Of a DNA stretch of 64,000 nt, positions 8,736 to 18,507 are shown piece by piece. The stretch lies in NCBI GenBank assembly GCA_948144175.1, contig CANXME010001461.1:620001-684000 (forward strand), read 5' to 3'. The notes below the pieces were generated by a model. The model saw only the letters and a list, made by a program, of their open reading frames with translations. It had not been told where the DNA came from and did not search any database. Every line of letters starts with the position of its first letter. Position 1 is the first letter of the stretch. This stretch comes from Closterium sp. NIES-65 (lineage: Eukaryota; Streptophyta; Zygnematophyceae; Desmidiales; Closteriaceae). The translations under genes were made by a program, and so were the position numbers.

Positions 8736-9970
8736 GGCCCCGCCCGCGTCCGTGGACAGGGGCACGAGCGTTACTTCCTGTTGGTGGTTGACGACTACTC
8801 GCGTTACACCACAGTCTTCCCCTTGCGCAGCAAGGGTGACCTCACTGAGGTGTTGATCGACTGGATCCGCGCAGCTCGTCTCCAGCTCAGAGAGAGTTTC
8901 GGCTCGGACTTTCCTGTTCTGCGTCTGCACTCGGACAGAGGCGGGGAGTTTTCCTCTGCCCGTCTGGGAGCCTTCTGTCGTGCACAGGGCATCCGCCAGA
9001 CCTTCACGCTTCCGGCCTCTCCACAGCAAAATGGGATTGCTGAGCGCCGCATTGGCATGGTCATGGACGTCGCTCGTATGTCCATGATGAATGCGGCTGC
9101 CCCCCATTTCTGGTGGCCGTTTGCGGTTCAGTACGCCGCGCATCAGCTCAACCTTCAGCCCCGGGTCTCCTTGCCAGAGACCTCCCCCGCCTTACGGTGG
9201 ACCGGGAAGGTTGGCGATGCGTCTGCGTTTCGGGCGTTTGTCCGCGACTTGTCTGCGGACAAGCTGTCCCCCCGTGCTGTTCCCTGCGTCTTCCTTGGCT
9301 TCCCCCCTGACGCGCCTGGGTGGCAGTTTTACCACCCCACCTCGCGCCGTGTTCTGTCCTCCCAGGACGTCACCTTTGACGAGTCGGTGCCCTACTACCG
9401 TCTCTTCCCCTACCGCACTGCGCCCCTCCCCCCGCCGCCGCTCTTCTTGCACCAGGTCCTCCCACGGTAGACCCCATCCCCCCTCAGGGTCCTGCCCCGT
9501 CAGGTGTGTCCCAGGTAGACGCAGTCGAGCCTGTCGAGGTAGCTGTTGACTCTGGTGCTGTTAGAGGTGCTGAGCCTGCGGGTGCCGGGTCTGGGGGTGC
9601 TGAGACTGGGGGTGCTGAGCCTGGGGGTGCGGAGTGTGGGGGTGCTGAGACTGGGGGTGCTGAGTCTGGGGGTGCTGAACCTGGGGGTGCTGGGTCTGGG
9701 GGTGCGGAGCCTGGAGGTGCGGAGCTTGGGGGTGCCGAGCCTGGGGGCGCTGGGTCTGCTCGTGTGGCCGCCGGCGGTGCTTCGTCGAGGCGGGAGCCAC
9801 TCTCTCCACAGGAGCTGCGCGAGTGGTTTGCCCGCCGCTGGAGACGCGCTGCTGAGACTGGGGTTGCTGCTGGGGCTACTGGAGTTGGTCCTGCTGGAGC
9901 TGCTGGCGGTACTAGTGCTGCTGGAGCTGGAGCTGCTGGGGGTGTTGGCGCTGATGTTTCTACTGGCGCT
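8736..9970 (+). pseudogene. pol: Copia-2 integrase core and GGAEP linker
   Basis: Integrase core: VVDDYSRYTTVF, then HSDRGGEFSS (second Asp) and NGIAERR (Glu). Together with the first Asp of LHMD this is the D,D35E triad that joins cDNA to the genome. Downstream is VPYYRLFPYRTAPLPPPPLF. A 15-bp in-frame deletion at ~9234 removes five residues (VWGSR) present in copy B. A 1-bp deletion near 9448 breaks the frame and gives a stop at 9468. The linker resumes at ~9506 with about a dozen 15-bp (GGAEP-type) repeats and an REWFARRW block. It ends at the Copia-3 insertion. RT and RNase H are not present. Confidence 0.85.
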
Positions 9971-10102
9971 TGTCAAACATTATATATGTTGTGCTTGTTT
10001 AGGCTATAGTGGGTTAGCCTATAGGGGGTACACAATTCTAGGGTTAGGTACTTGTACTGATTTCACTGTTAGTTCAATCATTCCTGTTTGTTCATTTCAA
10101 CA
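9971..10102 (+). repeat. Copia-3 5' LTR (132 bp) and primer site
   Basis: TGTCAAACATTATATATG...TTCATTTCAACA, followed at 10103 by TGGTATAGAGCAGG. It shares only the core GTAGGC-like/GGGGTAC block with other LTRs here. Copy B is at 45353-45484. Confidence 0.88.
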
Positions 10103-10784
10103 TGGTATAGAGCAGGTCCTTCGCCAGGACCGTTTTTTTTAAGGGCCCACCACTACCTACCTACCTACCTACCTGCGCCCTAGGGCGCCTCGTTTTTCAC
10201 GGCCCCCTAAGGCCCCGCGACCCGCCCCTTAGCGACTCGCGCGCCGCCCCTTAAGGCCCCGTCGGCCCACGCGCTCGCCCCTAACGGCCCCACGCTCGCC
10301 CCTTAGCGACCCTGTCGGCCCCGCGATCGCCCCTAACGGCCCCGTCGGCCCCGCGCTCACCTCCCTAGAGGCCCCCGTCGGCCCCGCGCTCGCCCTTAGC
10401 GGCCCCTTACGGCCCCGCGCTCGCCCCTAGAGGCCCCAAACGGCCCCGCGCTAGCCCTTAGCGGCCCCTTACGGCCCCGCGCTCGCCCCTAGAGGCCCCG
10501 ATCGGCCCCGTGATCGCCCTTAGCGGCCCCTTACGGCCCCGCGCTCGCCCCTAGAGGCCCCGAACGGCCCCCCCAGAACGAGCCGCCCGAACCGAGCCGC
10601 CCGAACCGAGCGGCCCAGCCCAAACCGAGCCGCGCCGCCCGAACCTAGCCGCGCCGTTCTTCCCGAGCTGCGCCGCCCTACCTGAACCGAGCCGCGCCGC
10701 CCGTACTGGACCGAGCCGCCCTACCTGAGTCGCACTTCCTACTGTTTTTGGGGTGCCCCTACTGCTATTACTCCTACTACTCCT
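10103..10784 (+). repeat. Copia-3 leader: ctac microsatellite and GGCCCC repeats
   Basis: A short (ctac)n run at ~10150-10174 (longer in copy B) is followed by ~60-bp paired units of the type gccccgcgctcgcccctagag / cccttagcggccccttacg. A gagccgcccgaacc-type run follows before the gag ATG. No coding signal. Confidence 0.65.
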
Positions 10785-13025
10785 ATGGCTAGCCCTCCTA
10801 TGCTAGTTTTCGATGCTGAGGGCCGCCCAATGAAGTTAAAAACCTGGCTAGATGACCTACACCTCTTCCTACAGCTCTTTGCCAAGGAGGACATCTCACT
10901 GTACGATCACGCCCTAGGCCATGCTCCTGCTCCTGCTGCTACTGCTGACAGCACTGCTCGCTCACAGTGGCAGACTCGTGACGCCCACACTCACTTCGCT
11001 ATTCGTAACTCCCTGCCGATAGATGAGCGCGAGCACTTTGGGCAGCACAAGACTGCACAGGCACTGTACACTGCTGTCGTTGCCCGCTACTCCTCACCGG
11101 CCTCTCCCGCACTAGGCCGTCTCTCTCTTCCCTACCTGTTCCCCGACTTAGCCTCTTTCCACACAGTCGCTGACCTCATTACGCACCTCCGCACTAGTGA
11201 GGCTCGCTTCCGCGCCGCCATGCCTGATGAGTTCCTTGCCAAGAACCCACCCCCACTCTGGCTCACTCTCTACCACCTAGTCACCCGCCTCCCTGACACT
11301 CTGCGCTCAGTCAGGGACCACTTCCTAGCTCGCTGCCCCACTGAGCTCACCATTGCCCTCCTCGAGAAGGAACTCCTTGCAGCTGAGGCTAGCATAGTCG
11401 CTGTAGGTGCCTCTCGTGGCGACCCCCGTACCCCGTTCTTTGAGGGGTGTTCTCCTTCCCCCCTTCTTCCCTCAGTCGCCTCTGCTGCTGCTGTCAACCT
11501 CCTTGGTGCTGAGAAGGTCGGGACTACGTCTGCTTCGAGCGGGCGCCGCAGCGGCAAGGGCAAAGGGGGCAAGGGCGGTGGCGGTGACAGCGGGGGAGGC
11601 GGTGGTGGGGGCGGTGGCGGCGGTGGGGGTGGTGGCGCGACTAGAGGGGCTAGTGGCAGCGGTGGGGGTGGTGGCGGCAGCGGCGGGGGAGGTGGCAGGG
11701 GCAGAGGCGGTGGTGGGGTTGGTGGTGGACGCGGCGGCGGCAGGGGTTGGGGTGGTCGAGGAGGTGGCGGCGGCGGTGGTGGTCGTGGAGGCGCTGGCGG
11801 TGGCCAGGGCCAGCAGCACACTCCGTCGCCCCAGGAGGTCCGTGAGTGGTACTCTCCGCACGCGCGGGGGGGGGGGAGGGGTGGCTTTAGCTGCACGTAC
11901 ATCATTCGCACTGGTGACCGCACTGGTCAGCCATGTGGGGGACCGCACGCCACACAGCGCTGCTTCGCTCGTCTCAACGACGCTTGGCGTGTTCAGTTCC
12001 CTCAGGCCACTGAGCTGCCCCGCTGGGTTGATCTCCTGAAGAAGGGGATTGATATTTATGCTCTAGACTTTGATGCTATTCTCACTGCTATGTATGTGAT
12101 GTCTACTAGTGGAGAGGGTGCTGAGTACCTGTGTGTGCCGCCCGACCCGGGCATTAGGACTAGTGCGTCTGCCGCTCCAGGTACTCGCGTGTCTGCTACC
12201 CCAGGTGCTGGTGAGGCAGCTGCTCTAGGTGCTTGTGCGTCTGCCCCCCCTGGTACTGAGTCGACGGCAGCACTGCACACCTTCACACTGGACTCAGGTG
12301 CTTCTCGCTGCTTCTTTCGTGACCGCACTGCCCTTGAGCCGCTTGCTCGGCCAGTTACTGTCTCCCTCGCTGACCCCTCTGGGGGTCCGATCATTGCGAC
12401 CTCCTCCACTGTCCTTCCCTGTCCTGCGGTCCCGTCAGGCACACTATCAGGTCTCCACCTCCCCTCGTTCTCTACAAACTTGGTGGCAGGTAGTGCACTC
12501 CAGGACGGGGGTGTTCACCAGTTCACCCCTGCCTACGAGCGCGTGACACACTGCACGTGTGCTCGTACGGGCCGCCACTTGGCTACCTTCACTCGGCAGC
12601 CGGGGTCGGACCTGTACACACTGACCACTGAGTCCCCTCAGGTCGCTGCGTCTGCGTCCGCGTCAGGTCAGCTGTCTGAACCCTGCTCGTGTCGCTCTCT
12701 GGCGCACGCGACTGTCCTCTGGCACCACCGACTTGGCCACCCGTCTGTGCAGCGCCTTCGTGCCATGCACTCCCGGTACCTTGTCTCCGGTCTTCCCAGA
12801 GTCCTCCCTCCCCTCCCACCCTCGCCTGCTCCTCCCTGTCTTCCCTGCGTCGAGGGGCGGCAGCGCGCCGCTCCTCACTCCTCCTCGTTTCCCCCAACGA
12901 CTGCTCCCTTGCAGACGCTCCACATGGACGTGTGGGGCCCAACCCGCGTCCGTGGTCAGGGTAAGGAGAGGTACTTCCTGATAGTTGTTGACGACTACTC
13001 GCGCTACACCACGGTCTTACCCTAG
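10785..13025 (+). pseudogene. gag-pol: Copia-3 Gag, protease and start of integrase
   Basis: Starts at ATG 10785 (MASPPMLVFDAEGRP), 746 codons. N-terminal copia Gag region (residues ~1-225; WLDDLHLFLQ, …LPDTLRSVRDHF), then a poly-Gly tract (~255-345) with Arg-Gly units. Next come QEVREWY, the C-x13-C-x3-H-x4-C zinc-like motif (~370-395), protease TLDSGASRCFF (~505), GAG-pre-integrase LWHHRLGH…CLPC (~645-690), and the first integrase block LHMDVWGP…VVDDYSRYTT. TAG at 13023-13025 ends it inside the integrase where related copies read a Leu codon. Gag would coat the element RNA and PR would process the polyprotein. This is the longest surviving gag frame on the plus strand. Confidence 0.87.
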
Positions 13026-14072
13026 CGCACCAAGGGTGAGGTCCCTGATGTCTTGATCCCTTGGATCCGAAGAGCCCGTCTCCAGCTCAGCGAGCGTTTC
13101 CACTCGGACATTCCTGTCCTGCGCTTGCACTCTGACAGAGGTGGTGAGTTCTCCTCCGACCTCTTGGCAGCCTACTGTGCTGAGCACGGCATTGAGCAGC
13201 CGTTCACGCTTCCGGCCTCTCCACAGCAGAATGGGATTGCAGAGCGCCGCATTGGCCTGGTCATGGAGGTCGCCCGTACCTCCTTGATCCATGCGGCTGC
13301 CCCCCACTTTCTGTGGCCGTTTGCGGTCCGGTACGCTGCGCATCAGCTCAACCTCTGGCCCCGTGTCTCCTTGCCGGAGACCTCGCCCACACTGCTGTGG
13401 ACGGGGGAGGTTGGTGATGCGTCGCGTTTCCGGGTCTCGGGATCTCGAGCTTTTGTCCGCGATACGTCTGCGGACAAGCTCTCCTCCCGTGCTGTTCCCT
13501 GCATCTTCCTCGCCTTTGTCCCGGACGCGCCTGGTTGGCAGTTTTACCACGCCACCTCGCGCCGAGTCTTGCCCTCTCAGGACGTCACTTTTGACGAGTC
13601 CGTCCCCTACTACCGCCTCTTCCCCTACCGCACTGCCCCGCTCGCCCCCCCGCCTCTCTTCCTCGCGCCAGGTGCTGCTGTCGTAGACCCCCTCCCCCCT
13701 CAGGGTGCCGCTCCCTCAGGTGTGTTTCAGGTAGAGCCGGTTGAGCCTGTTGAGGTAGCTGTTGACTCTCGTCGTGCTGTGGGTGCGGAGCCTGGGGGTG
13801 CTGAGCCTGGGGGTGCGGAGCCTGTGGGTGCTGAGCCTGGGGGTGCGGAGCCTGGGGGTGCGGAGCCTGGGGGTGCGGAGCCTGGGGGTGCGGAGCCTGG
13901 GGGTGCGGAGCCTTGGGGTGCTGAGCCTTGGGGTGCGGAGCCTGGGGGTGCTGAGCCTGGGAGTACTGAGCCTGGGGGTGCTGAGTCGCAGAGTCCGGAG
14001 TCTGGGGGTTCTGAGTCTGGAGGTCCTGAGCCTGAGGGTCCTACACCTGGCGGGGCCCTCTCCTCGGAGTAG
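13026..14072 (+). pseudogene. pol: Copia-3 integrase remainder and GGAEP repeat linker
   Basis: Continues in frame after the TAG: RARLQLSERF…, HSDRGGEFSS, NGIAERR (Asp and Glu of the triad), YAAHQLNLWPRVSLPETSP, FVRDTSADKLSS, VPYYRLFPYRTAPL. From 13780 to ~13990 there are about 14 tandem 15-bp units encoding (GGAEP)n, among the longest such arrays in the window. A second TAG at 14070-14072 interrupts SSE-LREWY, probably from CAG. The repeat likely forms a flexible acidic linker between integrase and RT. That role is inferred, not known. Confidence 0.85.
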
Positions 14073-16026
14073 CTGCGTGAGTGGTACTTCCAGTTCTGCA
14101 GCCTCAGGAGAGGTACCTCTGGAGCCAGGCGTACTACTGGGACTGGTGCTAGTGCTTCTCCTCCTAGCCGGGAGCTCCCCTCCCGTGAGCGGATCCGTGA
14201 GTGGTACGAGCGGCGCTGCACTCTTCGGAGTGGCGCGCCTGGTGTCGCGGACCCCGATGCTGCTGGTGGTGCTACTGGTGCTGGAGACTCTACTGGTTCT
14301 GCTGGTGCTGCGGCCCCAGAGGTTGGAGCTGTTTCTGGTGCTGCGGACCCGGGCGTTGGAGCTACGGCTGGTGCTGCGGACCCGGGCGCTGGTGCTGCTG
14401 CTGGTGCTGAGGACCCGGGCGTTGGAGCTGCTGCCGGTACTGAAGACCCGAGCGTTGGAGCTGCTGCTGGTGCTGAGGACCCTGGAGCTGGTGCTGTGGA
14501 GTCGGGCGTTGGAGCTGCTGCTGGTGCGGAGGACCCTGGCGCTGGTGTCTCTGCTGGTTCTGGAGTCGCTGCACGGCAGCGGCCGTACTTCGTTCCGCTC
14601 CTTCAGCAAGCTCTTGGTCTCCCGCCTTCTTTCGGTCCTACTCCTCCCTTAGAGTGTCCACCGCCTGTCCAGTAACAGTTACAGTTACAGCCCGCCTCCC
14701 CACTGCCTGCTCCTTCTCCCTACACTGGTCCTACTGGAGGTCTTGCTGAGCGTCGTGAGCCTGCGTCTCGCACTGCGTCGCCTGTCCGTACTGCTCGCAC
14801 TAGTGGTTGTGGTTCGCGTCAGCGTCCTCCTCCTGTCCCTGGCACGCACCGGATGTCTCTGCGTCCGTCCACTGCTCCTCTGCGTGCCCCTTTGCCTTCT
14901 CCTCCTGAGTCCTCTCTTCCTGCTCTTCCCGACCCGGAGTCGGACTCTCTTCGTGCTGCCAGTCCTACTGTCACGCGTCTCCTTGCTACTGTCGTCACTG
15001 ACCCTTCTTTTGAGTCCACTGCTGCGTCTGCCCTAGTTGGTGAGCTGGTCGACTTTGCTGCTCGCTGTCGTCTAGACTACGCTGCTAGTCTTGTCGCTGA
15101 GTCTGAGTCTGTCTGTCCTCCGTCCGTCGGGGGTGAGTGTGCCCTTGGCACGGACGTCCTTGAGGACAGGCAGGAGGAGTTCCAGTGCTTGGCCACTTCT
15201 TCACCTCATCTCGTGTCCGTACTGCTTACCCCTGAGGGAGACCCGGATGCACTTGACATCCCGACTCCGCGCTCTTACGCGGAGGCGATAGAGGGTCCCT
15301 ACTCTTCTCAGTGGCAGGCAGCTATGGATGCAGAGATGGCTTCCTGGAAGTCCACAAGCACTAACGTTGACGCTGTCCCCCCTCCTGGGGCGAACATCGT
15401 CAGTGGCATGTGGATTTTCAGGGTGAAGAAGCCGCCGGGTTCTCCGCCTGTCTTCAAGGCGCGTTACGTGGCTCGTGGCTTCAGTCAGCGGCAGGGAGTT
15501 GACTACTTTTAGACCTTCTCTCCCACCCCGAAGATGACCACTCTTCGGGTACTACTGCACGTAGCTGCTCACCGTGACTACGAGCTACACTCTCTTGACT
15601 TCAGCACTGCCTTCGTGCAGGGCAGCCTGCACGAGGAGATCTGGCTGCGCCGCCCACTTGGCTTCACTGGGACTTTTCCTCCTGGCACCCAGTGGAGCCT
15701 CCGGCGGCCAGTCTACAGTCTCCGCCAGGCACCGCGTGAGTGGCACGACACACTCAAGACTACGCTTCCGGCTCTTGGGTTTGCTCCCTCTACTGCCGAC
15801 CCGTCGCTGTTTCTATGCACCGACACTTCTCTGCCGCCGCTCTACATCCTCGTGTACGTCGACGACTTGGTCTTTGCCACAGCTGACACTGCTGGACTCG
15901 CCTACGTGAAGTCCGAGCTGCAGAAGAGACACACGTGCACAGACCTGGGTGAACTACGCAGCTACCTTGGCTTGCAGGTCACCCAGGACAGAGCACGCCG
16001 CACCATCACCCTGACTCAGTCACACA
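14073..16026 (+). pseudogene. pol: Copia-3 linker and N-terminal reverse transcriptase, truncated
   Basis: The linker continues with LREWYF and a second repeat type (~33-bp units encoding GAAAGAEDPGV-like blocks, 14330-14560), then RPYFVPLLQQALGLPP and MSLRPSTAPL. RT blocks: NIVSGMWIFRVKKPPG, FKARYVARGFSQRQG, LHSLDFSTAFVQG, RQAPREWHDT, YVDDLVFAT and YLGLQVTQDRA. TAG at 15510-15512 replaces CAG (Gln) in GVDYFQTFSP. The frame is also stopped near 14672 in the linker. At 16026 the RT ends abruptly and gypsy gag begins, so thumb, connection and RNase H are lost. Confidence 0.87.
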
Positions 16027-16651
16027 GCTGCAAAGGCTTAGTGGAAGGTTCCAGGCCCAAGAGAAGCCAAATCGGCCTCGGATAAATCCTTCTAACCTTT
16101 CTCAGTTGAAAACTGATCCTGAAGCTGCATCTTCGAGCGCAGGACCTAGGGATAACATATTCGACGTACCCTACGATCCTATAAGCGAGACCATCTACGG
16201 TTTCTCGCAGTAGCAACAACCACTACTACTCAAGGTGATCTGCAACTGGCGACGCCTTCAGGCACTGGTGGACAGTGGTGCGTCCCACTCGGTGTGCGAC
16301 CGCGGGACGTTGGAGAAAATTGGAGAATTTTCGGAGGAGACCAAGTTCTCGGCAACAATGGTGGACGGTACGAAACTTCCCATCCACGGCGAAGCATCAC
16401 TGCAGCTGCACATAGGGGCGTTGAGGTGGAAGCCGACGTTGCCGATCATGAACATGAATGGATTAGATTTCATCTTGGGGCGAGATTTTCTGAAGCGGTT
16501 CAACCCCGAGATCGACTGGGTCAACCGGAAAACGTGCATCTACAACAACGTGAAACGAGTGGAGCTGCGAAGCTGGACGGATACAGGGAGGGTTCCTGAA
16601 ACGACACTGGCACGGTTCGAACGGACAGTGAACGAGATTAACACGAGTTAC
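16027..16651 (+). pseudogene. gag-pol: gypsy Gag C-terminus and aspartic protease
   Basis: 16027-16210 reads the end of the post-zinc-knuckle segment (…LQRLSGRFQAQEKPN…, IFDVPYD…). An in-frame TAG at 16211-16213 separates this from the protease, and the same TAG is at 58656-58658 in the other copy. Protease: ALVDSGASHSVCDRG (catalytic DSG), then flap-like IHGEASLQLHIG and DFILGRDFLKRFNPEIDW. The frame runs on to 24215 once Copia-4 is removed (…NTSYLALVMAAAEEE). No ATG is needed if the TAG is read through; the short ORF otherwise starts at a GTG (16235). It differs from 58634-57931 by scattered substitutions. Confidence 0.82.
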
Positions 16652-16783
16652 TGAGAAAGTACGAATGAGAAGTGAAATGACTATGAACGAAGTGAGTACA
16701 AATAGGAAACCCTAATTGGGTTGTACCCCCTATGGGATACCCCACTATAGCCTACAGAAACAAGTAAGCTATAAGTTCTGACA
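16652..16783 (-). repeat. Copia-4 3' LTR (132 bp), with adjacent polypurine tract
   Basis: In minus orientation TGTCAGAACTTATAGC...GTACTTTCTCA. By eye every base equals the LTR at 24083-24214. The polypurine tract ctatgggggtg lies at 16784-16794 (complement). Confidence 0.95.
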
Positions 16784-16980
16784 CACCCCCATAGGCAAAG
16801 TGGGGGAGAACAAGGGGTCACAAGACCGGTCAAGCAAAGCAAAGCAAAGCTCAGGGTGGATCACAAAGTCACCACGCATTCCGAGCACAAGTTCAAAGGC
16901 CACAAGGCCAGTTCACATGCAAGATCATATATAGAGATATACAAGAGCAAGAGTATATATATGCGAAAGTACAAGCAAGG
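16784..16980 (-). other. Copia-4 3' untranslated region
   Basis: Between the RNase H stop and the LTR. Contains tatatata runs and the caagcaaagcaaagc / gggtggatcaca blocks that recur before the 3' LTR of every copia here. It may hold 3' end or packaging signals. Not coding. Confidence 0.5.
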
Positions 16981-18507
16981 TCAAGAGGAGAGCAAGTGAG
17001 GCAAGACAGGCACAAGACCCAACTGCGTGCAGCAACGCTGATGATCACAAGGCGCAAGTGCCTTGGTGAAGACATCAGCAGTGTTGGCCTCAGAGGCCAC
17101 GTACGCAAGTCGCAGCTGTCCACGCTGCTGTAGCTCACGAGCAAGAAAGTAGCGAAGAGCAATGTGCTTCGTTCTGTGCTCCAGTCGCTGCTCTCGACAC
17201 AAGGCCAGCATGGCCTTGTTGTCTACGTACAGGACTGGAGGAGAACGAGGCTGCTCTCCAAGGTCGGTCAGCAGGTAGGTGAGCCAGCGTAACTCCTGTG
17301 CAGCCATAGCCCCAGCGTAGATCTCAGCCTCACAACTGGAGCCGAGAACAGAAGACGAGCGGGTAGCCCGCCACGAGACAGAGCCGGAACCAAGGCTGAA
17401 GGTGTAACCCTGTGACGACCGCTGCGTAGCCTGGTCGTCAGCCCAAGAAGCGTCTCCGTGCCCAGTGAGGACCACTGGACTGCGCCCTCCAAGCACTAGC
17501 CCCATGCCCGACGTACTGCACAAGTAGCGCAACACCCTCTTCGCTGCAGCCATGTGCTCTGGTCGGTGTCTCCCAGGAGCAACAAAGCGTGCGAGAATGC
17601 TAAGAGGGTATGCGAGGTCAGGTCGTGTGCAGGTCATCAGGTACATGAGGCAGCCAACAAGCTCTGCAAACGGGCCACTCGACTCTACGGACTCATCCGA
17701 AGGCAGAGCTGAGAGCGAGTGGCGAGTAGGCAGAGGAGTGGCCTGAGGCGAGGAGTACGTGAAGCCGAAGCGCTGAAGGACCTGCTGCACCATGTGTGAC
17801 TGAGTCAGGGTAATGGTGCGGCGTGCTCTGTCCCGGGTGATCTGCAAGCCAAGGTAGCTGCGCAGTTCACCCAGGTCAGTGCACGTGTGTCTCTTCTGCA
17901 GCTCGGACTTCACGTAGGCGAGTCCAGCAGTGTCAGCTGTGGCAAAGACCAAGTCGTCGACGTACACGAGGATGTAGAACGGCGGCAGAGAGGTGTCGGT
18001 GCGCAGAAACAGCGATGGGTCGGCAGTGGAAGGAGCAAACCCAAGTGCCGCGAGCGTAGTCCTCAGTGTGTCGTGCCACTCACGTGGCGCCTGGCGGAGA
18101 CCGTAGACTGGACGCCGGAGACTCCACTGGGTACCAGGAGGGAAAGACCCAGTGAAGCCAGGTGGGCGACGCAGCCAGATCTCCTCGTGCAGGCTGCCCT
18201 GCAAGAAAGCTGTGCTGAAGTCGAGAGAGTGCAGCTCGTAGTCACGGTGAGCAGCAACGTGTAGCAGAACCCGAAGAGTGGTCATCTTCGGGGTGGGGGA
18301 GAAGGTCTGAAAGTAGTCAACCCCCTGCCGCTGACTGAAGCCACGAGCCACGTAACGCGCCTTGAAGACAGGCGGAGAACCCGGCGGCCGCTTCACCCTG
18401 AAAATCCACATGCCACTGACGATGTTTGCCCCAGGAGGGGGAACAGCGTCAACATAGGTGCCTGTGGACTTCCAGGAGCCATCTCTGCATCCATAGCTGC
18501 CTGCCAC
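16981..18507 (-). CDS. pol: Copia-4 reverse transcriptase and RNase H
   Basis: About 508 codons in the frame that follows the 1-bp shift; the listed start is only the first possible codon, because in a functional element this is one polyprotein with the upstream frame. RT: NIVSGMWIFRVKRPPG, ARGFSQRQGVDYFQTF, LHSLDFSTAFLQG, RRPVYGLRQAPREW, the catalytic YVDDLVFAT (about residue 185), YLGLQITRDRA, and the thumb to SILARFVAPG. RNase H: acidic residues in GHGDASWADDQ, SSCEAEIYAGA and YVDNKAMLAL, then LEHRTKHIALRYFL and ANTADVFTKAL. All catalytic residues are intact. It makes double-stranded cDNA from the element RNA in the particle. Confidence 0.93.
   Translation of the reverse strand: MAGSYGCRDGSWKSTGTYVDAVPPPGANIVSGMWIFRVKRPPGSPPVFKARYVARGFSQRQGVDYFQTFSPTPKMTTLRVLLHVAAHRDYELHSLDFSTAFLQGSLHEEIWLRRPPGFTGSFPPGTQWSLRRPVYGLRQAPREWHDTLRTTLAALGFAPSTADPSLFLRTDTSLPPFYILVYVDDLVFATADTAGLAYVKSELQKRHTCTDLGELRSYLGLQITRDRARRTITLTQSHMVQQVLQRFGFTYSSPQATPLPTRHSLSALPSDESVESSGPFAELVGCLMYLMTCTRPDLAYPLSILARFVAPGRHRPEHMAAAKRVLRYLCSTSGMGLVLGGRSPVVLTGHGDASWADDQATQRSSQGYTFSLGSGSVSWRATRSSSVLGSSCEAEIYAGAMAAQELRWLTYLLTDLGEQPRSPPVLYVDNKAMLALCREQRLEHRTKHIALRYFLARELQQRGQLRLAYVASEANTADVFTKALAPCDHQRCCTQLGLVPVLPHLLSS

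Larger units (their letters stand above)
6974..9970 (+). mobile_element. Copia-2 copy A (gag-truncated, 3' part missing)
   Basis: Order: 5' LTR (6974-7104), primer site, GC-rich leader, then C-terminal Gag, protease, GAG-pre-integrase, integrase and GGAEP linker. The element then ends where Copia-3 is inserted. The N-terminal Gag is absent, and no RT or 3' LTR of this element is found in the window. A near-identical copy with the same lesions is at 42384-45352. Confidence 0.85.
9971..16026 (+). mobile_element. Copia-3 copy A (5' LTR to mid-RT, truncated)
   Basis: 5' LTR 9971-10102, leader, gag, PR, IN, linker, then RT up to 16026, where the sequence switches to gypsy gag. No 3' LTR. It sits inside the Copia-2 linker, and the candidate target bases to its left are gcgct. 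The break at 16026 shares acaca with the gypsy sequence, which suggests an end-joining deletion or inversion breakpoint. Confidence 0.87.

Noticed and set aside
16235-16654. Protease ORF as a domesticated stand-alone gene
   Set aside because: It is the gypsy protease, whose frame continues across the Copia-4 insertion into RT at 24215.
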